From contig NZ_JASCIS010000005.1 of assembly GCF_029968015.1 (NCBI RefSeq), forward strand, positions 217,332-281,331: a stretch of 64,000 bases of DNA, written 5' to 3'. The position numbers were made by a program, and so were the translations under genes. This DNA is from Streptomyces luteolus. Lineage in GTDB: Bacteria; Actinomycetota; Actinomycetes; Streptomycetales; Streptomycetaceae. How positions within the stretch are numbered: position 1 is the stretch's first letter; each line of letters starts with the position of its first letter. The notes beneath the pieces were generated by a model. The model searched no databases, had not been told where the DNA came from, and was given only the letters and a program-made list of their open reading frames with translations. Shown piece by piece: positions 41,000 through 49,049 of this stretch.

Positions 41000-41518
41000 A
41001 TGACGCAGCGCGTGGACCTCGCAGCCGTGATGGACCGGCTGGCCATCGACACCCTCATCACCGACTACGCCGCGGCCGTCGACGACGGCGACTGGCTCGC
41101 GTACCGCGGCCTCTTCACCCCCGACGGCCGGGCCGACTACAGCTCCGCGGGCGGCATCGAAGGCGCCGCCGACGAGGTCGCCGAATGGCTGGCCGGCACC
41201 CTCCAGCTCTTCCCGATGCGCCAGCATCTGATCGTCAACCGCAGACTCCGCTTCGGCCCGCTCGAAGGGGACGTGGGCGACACCGCCCAGGTGCGGGCCG
41301 ACTACACCAACCCGATGCGCACCCGGCCCGACGGCGGCGCCCCGGACTTCGAGTGCGGCGGGCGGTACACGTTCTCCGTCCTGCGCACCCGCGTCGGCTG
41401 GCGCGTCACCAAGGTCGTCGTACGCGAGAAGTGGCGCCGTACGGCGATCGAGGGGCCGGACCCGGAGGAGGGTCGGGAGCGGCCTCCCGCCCCGCGCAGG
41501 CACCCCGACGGCTCCTGA
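41000..41518 (+). CDS. SnoaL/NTF2-like protein
   Basis: 172 residues. The cone-shaped NTF2 fold is visible: LITDYAAAVDDGDWLAYRGLFTPDGRADYSSAGG, then MRQHLIVNRRLRF and GGRYTFSVLRTRVGWRVTKVVV. The Tyr/Asp near the N-terminus and the central His are typical of dehydratase or ring-hydroxylase-beta relatives. ATG at 41000. The tail is Pro/Arg-rich. The precise activity is unknown. Confidence 0.88.
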   Translation: MTQRVDLAAVMDRLAIDTLITDYAAAVDDGDWLAYRGLFTPDGRADYSSAGGIEGAADEVAEWLAGTLQLFPMRQHLIVNRRLRFGPLEGDVGDTAQVRADYTNPMRTRPDGGAPDFECGGRYTFSVLRTRVGWRVTKVVVREKWRRTAIEGPDPEEGRERPPAPRRHPDGS

Positions 41519-41618
41519 CCTCGCCCTCCGCGACCGAGCCGGTACGCCACGCGCCACGCCCCCTGTCGAAGATCGCGAAGCGGGCGCACACTGGACGTAC
41601 GTACGCACGGGACCGTAC

Positions 41619-41636
41619 GCACCGGACGTCCGGTGC
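41619..41636. promoter_or_regulatory. 18-bp perfect palindrome before lnt
   Basis: GCACCGGACGTCCGGTGC, 15 bp before the lnt ATG. Two CGTACGCAC words lie just upstream (41600-41608 and 41614-41622), recalling the 13-bp repeats at 4654-4740. It may be an operator or a translation-blocking hairpin. Confidence 0.45.
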
Positions 41637-41651
41637 CGAGGGAGGCACGGC

Positions 41652-43307
41652 ATGGAGCTGACCGGCCGGTCGACCGGCGTACTGCGCAGGGTCGGCTTCC
41701 GGGACGGTGGCCCGAAGGGCCTGTCGCGGCCCCGGCACCCCGGAGGCGATGCCCGGACGCGCGGCCCGGGCCGGAGCGGGCCCGGCGGGCGGCTGCTCGA
41801 CTCCCGCTGGGGGCGTGGCGCCCTCGCCGTCCTCGCGGGCGCGCTGCCCGCGCTCGCCTTTCCGGAACCGTCCTGGTGGTGGTTCGCGTACGTCACGCTC
41901 GTGCCCTGGCTGCTGCTCGTCCGCTCGGCGCCGACGGCGCGCAGAGCGGTGTACGACGGCTGGCTCGGCGGGGCCGGGTTCATGCTGGCGGTGCACCACT
42001 GGCTGCTGCCGAGTCTGCATGTCTTCACGTTCGTGATCGCCGTGCTGCTCGGCGCGCTGTGGGCCCCCTGGGGGCTGCTCGTACGGCGTCTGCTCGGCGG
42101 TTCGCCCGCGCCGCGGCGGGTCGCGGCGGCTCTGGTGCTTGTGCCCAGTGCGTGGTTGATGGTCGAACTGGTGCGGTCCTGGGAGGGGTTGGGCGGTCCG
42201 TGGGGGCTGCTCGGGTCGAGCCAGTGGCAGGTCGAGCCCGCGCTCCGGGTCGCCTCGGTGGGCGGGGTGTGGCTGGTGAGCCTGCTTGTCGTCGCCGTGA
42301 ACACCGCGTTCGCCGTGCTGATCGCGGTGGAACGGGCGCGGGTCGCGGCGGTGGCCGGAGCGGTGGCCGTGGCCGTCGTCGCCTCCGCGGCCTGGGCGTG
42401 GGCACCCCGCCCCCAGGCGGCGGGTTCGGCGCGGGTCGCCGTCGTGCAGCCCGGCGTGATCGACGGCGTGGGCAGCGTCGCGAAGCGCTTCGCGCGCGAG
42501 GAGGCGCTGACCCGCACGGTGGCGGGGCGCGGCGTCGACCTGGTCGTGTGGGGCGAGAGCAGCGTCGGGTACGACCTGGACGAGCGGCCCGACCTCGCGG
42601 CACGCCTGGGGCAGCTGTCCCGTGAGGTCGGCGCGCAGATCCTGGTGAACGTCGACGCGCGCCGCTCCGACAAGCCCGGAATCTTCAAGTCCGCGATCCT
42701 CGTGGGGCCCGAGGGCCCGACTGGCGAGCGCTACGACAAGATGCGGCTGGTGCCGTTCGGCGAGTACGTACCGGCGCGTGCTCTGCTCGGCTGGGCCACC
42801 TCGGTCGGCGAGGCCGCGGGCGAGGACCGCAGACGCGGCGAGGCCCCCGCGATCCTGCCGGTGACCGGCAACGCGGACGCCTCGGGCGCCCGGGCCTGGG
42901 GGAAGGTCGGGCCGCTGGTGTGCTTCGAGTCGGCGTTCCCCGACATGAGCCGCCATCTGACGCGCTCGGGTGCGCAGTTGCTGCTGGCCCAGTCGGCGAC
43001 GTCCACGTTCCAGGACAGTTGGGCGCCCGCCCAGCACGCCTCGCTCGCCGCCGTACGCGCCGCCGAGAACGGCCGCCCGATGGTGCACGCCACGCTCACC
43101 GGCGTCTCCGCGGTCCACGGCCCGGACGGCGCACGCGTGGGCACCGCCCTGGGTACGGAGGAGAGCACGGCCCGGACGTACGACGTCCCGCTGGCCACCG
43201 GCACGACGCTGTACGTCCGCTTCGGCGACTGGGCGGTGTACGGAGCGGTCCTCGCGCTGGCCCTGCTGTGCGGCTGGGAGGCAGCCCGCGCCCTCAGGCG
43301 CCGCTAG
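41652..43307 (+). CDS. lnt: apolipoprotein N-acyltransferase
   Basis: 551 residues. Six or more N-terminal membrane helices (about 55-235) are followed by an extracytoplasmic carbon-nitrogen hydrolase domain. The catalytic triad is Glu302 (VVWGESSVGYD), Lys363 (YDKMRLVPFGEYVP) and Cys424 (GPLVCFESAFPD). It transfers the third acyl chain to the N-terminal Cys of lipoproteins. S. coelicolor has two such homologues, and this looks like one of that type. ATG at 41652 follows GAGGGAGG. Codon use is ordinary for the window. Confidence 0.95.
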   Translation: MELTGRSTGVLRRVGFRDGGPKGLSRPRHPGGDARTRGPGRSGPGGRLLDSRWGRGALAVLAGALPALAFPEPSWWWFAYVTLVPWLLLVRSAPTARRAVYDGWLGGAGFMLAVHHWLLPSLHVFTFVIAVLLGALWAPWGLLVRRLLGGSPAPRRVAAALVLVPSAWLMVELVRSWEGLGGPWGLLGSSQWQVEPALRVASVGGVWLVSLLVVAVNTAFAVLIAVERARVAAVAGAVAVAVVASAAWAWAPRPQAAGSARVAVVQPGVIDGVGSVAKRFAREEALTRTVAGRGVDLVVWGESSVGYDLDERPDLAARLGQLSREVGAQILVNVDARRSDKPGIFKSAILVGPEGPTGERYDKMRLVPFGEYVPARALLGWATSVGEAAGEDRRRGEAPAILPVTGNADASGARAWGKVGPLVCFESAFPDMSRHLTRSGAQLLLAQSATSTFQDSWAPAQHASLAAVRAAENGRPMVHATLTGVSAVHGPDGARVGTALGTEESTARTYDVPLATGTTLYVRFGDWAVYGAVLALALLCGWEAARALRRR

Positions 43308-43342
43308 GCCTGTCCGTAAAGTCCCGCCTGCCCGGCCCTCCC

Positions 43343-44272
43343 TCAGGCGCCGGGCGCCCCCGCGGCTCCCGCGGTTCCCGCCAGGGAGTCCCGTACCACC
43401 CTTTCGCAGAGCTCGTGCGTCGCCAGCGCGTCCCGGGCGCTGACCACCCGGCCCGCGCGGACCTCGTCGAGGAAGGCGTGCACCGACTGCTCGATGCCGC
43501 GCTGGCGGGCGACCGGGACCCAGTCGCCGCGTCGGCGGATCGTCGGCTGGCCCTTGTGGTCGATGACCTCGGCGAGGTTGCGCACCTCGCGCTTGGTGTC
43601 CTGGCCCGAGACCTCGAGGATCTCCTCGGTGGACCCGCTGAGCCGGTTCATGATGCCGAGCGCCGTGAACCCGTCACCGGCGAGCTGCAGCACCACGTGG
43701 TGCATCAGACCGTCCCGTACGCGGGCGCGCACGGAGATGTCGTCGACCGGTCCCGGCGCGAGGAACCGCAGGGTGTCGACGACGTGGATGAAGTCGTCGA
43801 GCACCAGCGTGCGCGGATCCTCGGGCAGTCCGACCCGGTTCTTCTGCATCACGATCAGCTCGCGCGGATGCTCGGCGCACTGCGCGTACCCGGGCGCGAG
43901 GCGGCGGTTGAAGCCCACGGCGAGGCTGACGTTCCGCTCCTCGGCGAGCGCCACGAGCCGCTCGGACTCGGCGAGTTCGTACGCGAGCGGCTTGTCGACA
44001 TACGTCGGCACGCCCGCGTCGAGCAGCCGCGTGACGATGTCGGGGTGCGCCACCGTCGGCGCGTGCACGAAGGCCGCGTCGAGGCCCTGGGCGAGGAGCC
44101 CGTCGAGGTCGGCGTGGCACTGCTCGACCGGCACGCGGTGCGCGGCGGCGACGCGTTCGAGCGTGGCGGGCGTGCGGGTCTGCAGATGCAGCTCCGCCCC
44201 GGGGAGGGCGCCGAGGACCGGCAGATAGGCCTTCTGCGCGATGTCGCCGAGCCCGATGCAGCCGACCTTCAC
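43343..44272 (-). CDS. Gfo/Idh/MocA family oxidoreductase
   Basis: 309 residues: an NAD(P)-binding N-terminus (VKVGCIGLGDIAQKAYLPVL), the family EKP-type motif as YVDKPLA (Lys in the active site), GFNRRLAP, and the C-terminal alpha/beta domain. Likely an NAD(P)-linked sugar or inositol dehydrogenase; the substrate is unknown. GTG at 44272 follows AGGGAG. It lies 156 bp downstream of the FAD monooxygenase stop on the same strand. Confidence 0.9.
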   Translation of the reverse strand: MKVGCIGLGDIAQKAYLPVLGALPGAELHLQTRTPATLERVAAAHRVPVEQCHADLDGLLAQGLDAAFVHAPTVAHPDIVTRLLDAGVPTYVDKPLAYELAESERLVALAEERNVSLAVGFNRRLAPGYAQCAEHPRELIVMQKNRVGLPEDPRTLVLDDFIHVVDTLRFLAPGPVDDISVRARVRDGLMHHVVLQLAGDGFTALGIMNRLSGSTEEILEVSGQDTKREVRNLAEVIDHKGQPTIRRRGDWVPVARQRGIEQSVHAFLDEVRAGRVVSARDALATHELCERVVRDSLAGTAGAAGAPGA

Positions 44273-44376
44273 GTACGTACTCCCTGAGGTTCGCGGTGGT
44301 GCGAGCGCCGCTCGCGGTGCGGAATGCCCGGAAGCATACGTGCCGCTCGGGGCGGAGGGCAGGGCGGAGGCCACGG

Positions 44377-44425
44377 CGCGGGGCGCGGCGCGGGGCGCGG
44401 CGCGGCGCGGGGCGCGGGGCGCGGC
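44377..44425. repeat. low-complexity GGCGC-rich stretch
   Basis: Irregular reiteration of GGCGC and GGGGC between the oxidoreductase start and the monooxygenase stop. It could form strong secondary structure; there is no gene in it. Confidence 0.7.
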
Positions 44426-44428
44426 CGG

Positions 44429-45637
44429 TCAACTCCGGGGCCGGGACGCCTCCGTGCGCTCAGCACCGGCCCGCGGGTCCTGCGGCGGGTGCCAGTCCAT
44501 GATGCCGTCGAGGGTGCGCAGGACGAGGTTCGGTCCGGCCTTGTTCACGCCCGCGATCAGCGCGTTCCGCAGCAGCGTCGCCGTGCGGCCGCAGGGTGTG
44601 GTGTTGATACGGCCCATGCGGTACGCCTTGGCGACGATGCCCATCGTGCGCGGCAGCCGCTCCGCCGAGTACGCGGCGAGGGCCGGGCCCGGATCCCGGT
44701 CCGGGTCGACGTGGTGGGCGAGGACCACCGCGTCCTCGATGGCCTGGTTGCCGCCCTGTCCGAGGCTCGGCGTCATGGCGTGCGCGGCGTCGCCGAGCAG
44801 CGCGACCCGGCCCTTGTGGTAGGCGGGGAGCGCGTGGCGCGTGTAGTACACGTCGTGCCGCAGGATCTGCTCGGGCGTCACGCTGTCGAGGATCTCCGGG
44901 ATCGGCTCGTGCCAGTGCCCGAACCTCCGTATCAGCTCCGCCCGTTCGCCGCCGGGCGCCTTCCACCCGGCGGGCACTCCGGCCGCCGCGTACGCGTACG
45001 CCGTACCGTCCTTCATCAGGTGCGAACCCCACAACTCGCCCCGCCCCCAGGTCTCGTGCGAGCCGAAGTGCCGCTCGGGTGCGGGCACGACGACCCGCCA
45101 GGTGGTGAACCCCGCGTACGTCGGACCGGGGTGCCCGGGGAACAGCGCCTTGCGCACGACCGAGTTGATGCCGTCGGCGCCGACGACCAGCTCGGCCTCC
45201 AGGTCCCCCGCGTCGCACGTCACCGTGGCGGGTCGGCCGGGTCCGCCCGGGTCGGCGAGGCGCGCGGCCAGGCCGGTGCGGACGGTGCCGTCCGGCAGCC
45301 GGGAGCGGAGCACGTCGACCAGGGTGGCGCGGTGCAGCAGCACGAGCGAGCCGCCGAACCGCTCGGCGATGGCCTCGCTGCTGGTACGGGAGAGCCAGCG
45401 GCCGCTGGGCGTCCGCAGTCCGCCGTCGCGCTGCCAGGCGGCGAGCGCCCGGATCTCGTCGCCGAGTCCGACGACGTCGAGGGCGCGCTGGGCGTTGGGC
45501 GCGAGGGAGATCCCGGCGCCCACGGGCTCAAGGGCGGGCGAGCGCTCCAGAACGGTCACCGCCCAGCCCTGCTGATGCAGCACGGCGGCCGCGGTGAGAC
45601 CGCCTACGCCGCCTCCGATCACGATGGCACGGGCCAT
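44429..45637 (-). CDS. FAD-dependent aromatic-type monooxygenase
   Basis: 402 residues. FAD-binding GGGVGGLTAAAVLHQQG at the N-terminus, the middle ELVVGADGINSVVR (DG motif) and the GDAAHAMTPSLGQGG ribityl loop are all present, the three fingerprints of flavin hydroxylases. It uses NAD(P)H and O2 to hydroxylate an aromatic or polycyclic substrate, or to inactivate a drug. ATG at 45637. Divergent from a TetR regulator over two matching operators, so expression is probably induced by the substrate. Confidence 0.93.
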   Translation of the reverse strand: MARAIVIGGGVGGLTAAAVLHQQGWAVTVLERSPALEPVGAGISLAPNAQRALDVVGLGDEIRALAAWQRDGGLRTPSGRWLSRTSSEAIAERFGGSLVLLHRATLVDVLRSRLPDGTVRTGLAARLADPGGPGRPATVTCDAGDLEAELVVGADGINSVVRKALFPGHPGPTYAGFTTWRVVVPAPERHFGSHETWGRGELWGSHLMKDGTAYAYAAAGVPAGWKAPGGERAELIRRFGHWHEPIPEILDSVTPEQILRHDVYYTRHALPAYHKGRVALLGDAAHAMTPSLGQGGNQAIEDAVVLAHHVDPDRDPGPALAAYSAERLPRTMGIVAKAYRMGRINTTPCGRTATLLRNALIAGVNKAGPNLVLRTLDGIMDWHPPQDPRAGAERTEASRPRS

Positions 45638-45670
45638 GACGACTCCTCCTCTTCCCGTTCTCTTCCCGGA

Positions 45671-45684
45671 ACTACAGCTGTAGT
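45671..45684. promoter_or_regulatory. TetR operator 1, ACTACAGCTGTAGT
   Basis: A perfect 14-bp palindrome in the 101-bp gap between the divergent monooxygenase and TetR genes, 34 bp before the monooxygenase start. Its twin lies 33 bp away. Confidence 0.8.
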
Positions 45685-45703
45685 GGGGTACGCGGACGAC
45701 GTT

Positions 45704-45717
45704 ACTACAGGTGTAGT
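45704..45717. promoter_or_regulatory. TetR operator 2, ACTACAGGTGTAGT
   Basis: Same 14-bp word as operator 1 with one central change. It is centred 33 bp (three helical turns) from operator 1 and 22 bp before the TetR start. Two sites on one helical face suit cooperative binding and joint repression of both genes. Confidence 0.8.
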
Positions 45718-45738
45718 CGTACGGGATAGGGTGGCCCC

Positions 45739-46359
45739 ATGCCTGAACGCCCCTCCGCTTCCCCTCGCGGCCCTTCCTCCTCCCGGGCCGAGCTGATCGC
45801 CGACACCGCGATCACCCTGCTCGCCGAGCGCGGCATGCGAGGCCTCACCCACCGCGCGGTCGACGAGGCGGCGGGGCTGCCGCAGGGCTCCACCTCCAAT
45901 CACGCGCGCACCCGGCTCGCCCTCCTGGAGGCCACCGTGCGACGGCAGGCGGAACGCGAGGCGCGGACGCTGATGCCGACGCAGATGCCCGACCCCGAGG
46001 GCGGCACCGAGGCGCTGGCCGACACCCTCGCCCTCGCCCTGCACCGCGCCCTCACCGAGCACCGCCAACTCACCGTCTCCCGCTACGAGTTGGCCCTCGA
46101 AGCGACCCGCCGCCCGGAACTGCGCGCGTTCTACGACCAGCAGGGCGCGCAGTTCCGCGCCATGGTCGAGTCCCTGCTGACAGCGGCCGGTTCCCCCGCC
46201 CCACGCCGCCACACCCTGTCCCTCGTGGCCTGGAGCGAGGGCCTGATGTTCTCCTGCGCGGCCGGCTCGTACCACGCGGAGGTCCCGTCCCGCGACGAAC
46301 TACGGTCGGGCTTCCGGGAGTTGCTGGGCGGGATGCTGGGGTGTGGTGAGCGCGCGTAG
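45739..46359 (+). CDS. TetR family transcriptional regulator
   Basis: 206 residues. Helix-turn-helix RAELIADTAITLLAERGMRG, then LTHRAVDEAAGLPQGSTSNH, followed by an all-helical ligand domain. ATG at 45739. It almost surely represses the divergent monooxygenase and itself through the two ACTACAG palindromes. A GTG-started membrane protein gene begins 9 bp after its stop and may be co-transcribed. Confidence 0.94.
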   Translation: MPERPSASPRGPSSSRAELIADTAITLLAERGMRGLTHRAVDEAAGLPQGSTSNHARTRLALLEATVRRQAEREARTLMPTQMPDPEGGTEALADTLALALHRALTEHRQLTVSRYELALEATRRPELRAFYDQQGAQFRAMVESLLTAAGSPAPRRHTLSLVAWSEGLMFSCAAGSYHAEVPSRDELRSGFRELLGGMLGCGERA

Positions 46360-46368
46360 GGGGCTTCG

Positions 46369-46968
46369 GTGACTTCGGTGCCACGGCTCGCGGGGAAACG
46401 TCCGGGACGCAGGTGGAACGGCCCGGCGGGCGCGGCACCGTCGTCCGTGTCGATGGCCGTACTGGGTGTGCTCCTGACTGTCGCCGCCACGGCACTGCTC
46501 GCCGCGTTCCCCCAGGGCCCGGCCACGTTCATGGCTGTGGCGGTGACCGGCGCGGCGGGACTGGTGACGATCGGCACGCTGAGCGCCCTGCTGACGGCCG
46601 CCTACGTCCTGCCCACTCTCGCCCTCGGCCACTGGCTGGCACGGCGCACCGGGCACGGCGAGCTCGGCGGCAGGCGGCCCTGGCGATGGGTGGTCGCGGG
46701 CACCACGCTCGGGCTGCTCCCCACGGCTGTTCTGCCCACGCTGGCGCGGCCTCTGATCGCCGGAGGCCCGGACTCGCGTCAGGTCATCGGGGAGGGGCTG
46801 GTATTCGCGGCCGCTCTCTGGGCGACCTCGACTCCGGCCGCGCTCGCCGCCCACACGACCCTGCGGCGCGAGGCCGCGGAACGGCCGATCCGGCCTGTCG
46901 GCGCCATCCTCCTCGGCGGCGTGCTGGTGCTCTCGGTCGAGCTGACGGTTCTCGCGGCGACCCTCTGA
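46369..46968 (+). CDS. hypothetical membrane protein, about five helices
   Basis: 199 residues. Hydrophobic segments at roughly 28-46, 52-72, 74-90, 108-128, 142-160 and 178-198. No known domain is recognised. GTG at 46369 follows AGGGGG. The 9-bp gap to the TetR gene makes co-transcription likely, so it may belong to the same response. Confidence 0.7.
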   Translation: MTSVPRLAGKRPGRRWNGPAGAAPSSVSMAVLGVLLTVAATALLAAFPQGPATFMAVAVTGAAGLVTIGTLSALLTAAYVLPTLALGHWLARRTGHGELGGRRPWRWVVAGTTLGLLPTAVLPTLARPLIAGGPDSRQVIGEGLVFAAALWATSTPAALAAHTTLRREAAERPIRPVGAILLGGVLVLSVELTVLAATL

Positions 46969-47082
46969 GCCGTCACCGCGCCCCCCCACCCCGCCAGACA
47001 CCGGCGGCCGCGTTCACACGTGCGGGGCAATCTCCTCTCGATCTCTCGCTCAAGAGGCCGTCCGCACACCAGAGTTGCGCAG

Positions 47083-47589
47083 ATGCACCGAACGAGGACC
47101 GCAGCGGCCCTGCTCATCGCCATGACCGCCTCGGCCGTCAGCGGCTGTGTCTCCGTGGGCGGGGCGGACGCGCCGCACTCCCGGTCCGACGCATCCGAGT
47201 CCGAGCCCGAGCCCGCCCCGCAGGCCCGTGGCGACGCCGAGCCTCGCCTGGTTACCGCACCGGCCCATGAGGCGCTACGGATGATGAAGCCGGACGCCCC
47301 CAGGTCCAAGGACGCCCTGCGCCGGCCCGAGCAGCCGAAGCGCGACCGCGCCCCAGGAGCCGGGGCCACCCAGGCCACCCAGCCCGACCAGCCCGACCAG
47401 CCCCGACAGCAGCACACCGGCGGAACCAACGCCTCCGGCCCCGCCGACGGCTCCCCCCTCCGCGGCGCCCCCGTACCCCCCGAGTCGATGCTGCCCGAGG
47501 CCGACCTCTGCGGGCTAGGCGAGCGCTACGGGCGGTGGGAACCGGACAGTCCGCAGGCGCGCATCTGCCGGGAGAAGTACGGGAGTTGA
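47083..47589 (+). CDS. putative lipoprotein
   Basis: 168 residues. MHRTRTAAALLIAMTASAVS followed by GC gives a type II signal with lipobox AVSGC and lipidated Cys22. The rest is low-complexity (E/P/S, then P/D/Q repeats such as PDQPDQP) with a short conserved-looking end, DLCGLGERYGRWEPDSP...ICREKYG, holding a Cys pair. ATG at 47083 gives a proper signal peptide. The apolipoprotein N-acyltransferase at 41652-43307 would modify it. Function unknown. Confidence 0.75.
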   Translation: MHRTRTAAALLIAMTASAVSGCVSVGGADAPHSRSDASESEPEPAPQARGDAEPRLVTAPAHEALRMMKPDAPRSKDALRRPEQPKRDRAPGAGATQATQPDQPDQPRQQHTGGTNASGPADGSPLRGAPVPPESMLPEADLCGLGERYGRWEPDSPQARICREKYGS

Positions 47590-47617
47590 GCCGCCTGGGC
47601 CGGGCCGGTGAGGTCGC

Positions 47618-48133
47618 CTACTCCTCCCGGCGCGGCGGACCCACCGGCCCGCCGTCCCCGCCCTCCCCGAGCCGCAGCTCCAGGCGTTCGATCGCGGCGC
47701 GGATGCCGTTGCCGTAGGCGTCGTCACCGAGGGTGCCGATGGCTCCGCGGGCGCGGCGGATGTGGGCGCGGGCCTCGTCCTCGCGGTGGAGCTTCACGTA
47801 ATCCGCCGCGAGGTTGAGGTGCAACGACGGGTAGAACGCGCGCACTTCGAGCGATCTGTGGTGCTGCCCGACGCGCTCGTCCGTCAGGACGTCCGCGGCC
47901 GTGAGCGCCCGCAGGTCCCAGGCGAGTTCATCGGCCGGGTCGTCCTGGGTGTCCGCCATGTAGTGCGCGATCGTGACGCGGTGCAGCGGGTCGCCGTGCT
48001 CCCCGATCTCCGTCCAGAGCTCGAGGAGGCGATTGCGCGCCTCCTCGCGGTCGCCCGCGCGATGCAGCATGACTGCTTGCCCCGCCCGTGCCATCACGGC
48101 GTCCTCGGACGACTGGTCCTGCTGCTCCGCCAT
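47618..48133 (-). CDS. TPR-like hypothetical protein
   Basis: 171 residues. Helical pairs of tetratricopeptide type: AGQAVMLHRAGDREEARNRL, LHLNLAADYVKLHREDEARA and HIRRARGAIG. Soluble and acidic at the start. ATG at 48133 is preferred to a TTG at 48196. It is convergent with the lipoprotein gene and 83 bp from the stop of ung. Function unknown. Confidence 0.8.
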   Translation of the reverse strand: MAEQQDQSSEDAVMARAGQAVMLHRAGDREEARNRLLELWTEIGEHGDPLHRVTIAHYMADTQDDPADELAWDLRALTAADVLTDERVGQHHRSLEVRAFYPSLHLNLAADYVKLHREDEARAHIRRARGAIGTLGDDAYGNGIRAAIERLELRLGEGGDGGPVGPPRREE

Positions 48134-48216
48134 GCGTTCTCCCGACTCGTACGACCATCTGCGAACACCACCGACGCTATCCGCCGCCACTGACAATCCG
48201 GCTCAGGCGCGGGCGC

Positions 48217-48921
48217 TCAGGAGACGGAGTCGGCCAGGTCCGGGATGCGCCAGTCGATGGGCGTGTGGCCCTGGGCGGCGACCGCCTTGTCGATCTGCGT
48301 GAAGGGCTGGGAGCCGAAGAACTTCTTCGCGGAGAGCGGCGAGGGGTGGGCGCCCTTCACGACGATGTGCCGCTCGGTGTCGATGAGCGGGAGCTTCTTC
48401 TGGGCGTAGTTCCCCCACAGCACGAAGACCGCCGGGTCGGGGCGGGAGGCGACCGCGCGGATCACGGCGTCCGTGAACTTCTCCCAGCCCTTGCCCTTGT
48501 GCGAGTTGGCCTCGCCCGCGCGGACCGTGAGCACGGCGTTCAGGAGCAGCACGCCCTGCCGGGCCCAGGGCATCAGATAGCCGTTGTCCGGGACGGGGGT
48601 GCCGAGCTCGGCCTGCATCTCCTTGTAGATGTTGCGCAGGGAGGGCGGGGTCTTCACGCCAGGGCGGACCGAGAAGCACAGGCCGTGGCCCTGGCCCTCG
48701 CCGTGGTACGGGTCCTGGCCGAGGACGAGCACCTTCACCGCGTCGTACGGCGTGGCCTCCAGGGCGGCGAAGACCTGCTCGCGGGGCGGGTAGACGGGGC
48801 CCTTCGCGCGCTCCTCCTCGACGAACTCGGTGAGCTCCTTGAAGTAGGGCTTCTCCAGCTCCTCGCCGAGAACCTCGCGCCAGGACGCGGGGATCAGGGC
48901 TGCGGTGGTCGGGTCCGTCAC
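48217..48921 (-). CDS. ung: uracil-DNA glycosylase, family 1
   Basis: 234 residues. Catalytic-water motif GQDPYHGEGQGHGLCF (Asp70, His73) and the DNA-intercalation loop HPSPLSA (192-198) are both intact, as are the uracil-pocket NAVLTV and Asn-containing loops. It removes uracil from DNA in the first step of base excision repair. GTG at 48921 follows GGAGG nine bases upstream. Confidence 0.97.
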   Translation of the reverse strand: MTDPTTAALIPASWREVLGEELEKPYFKELTEFVEEERAKGPVYPPREQVFAALEATPYDAVKVLVLGQDPYHGEGQGHGLCFSVRPGVKTPPSLRNIYKEMQAELGTPVPDNGYLMPWARQGVLLLNAVLTVRAGEANSHKGKGWEKFTDAVIRAVASRPDPAVFVLWGNYAQKKLPLIDTERHIVVKGAHPSPLSAKKFFGSQPFTQIDKAVAAQGHTPIDWRIPDLADSVS

Positions 48922-48984
48922 GTGAACAACCTCCAGTGTGCGGTCACTTCTCACCCTCGAACCTACCGGCGACCACTGACAACG

Positions 48985-49018
48985 CCGAAGGGCGGCCGGA
49001 GTTCCGGCCGCCCTTCGG
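48985..49018 (-). terminator. terminator hairpin after the ABC binding protein gene
   Basis: CCGAAGGGCGGCCGG and its complement give a 15-bp stem with loop AGTT, 32 bp past the stop of the minus-strand binding-protein gene (49050). It also isolates the ung promoter region from read-through. Confidence 0.85.
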
Positions 49019-49049
49019 GGTCGTGCGGTGCGATCACTCGGACCGGCGC

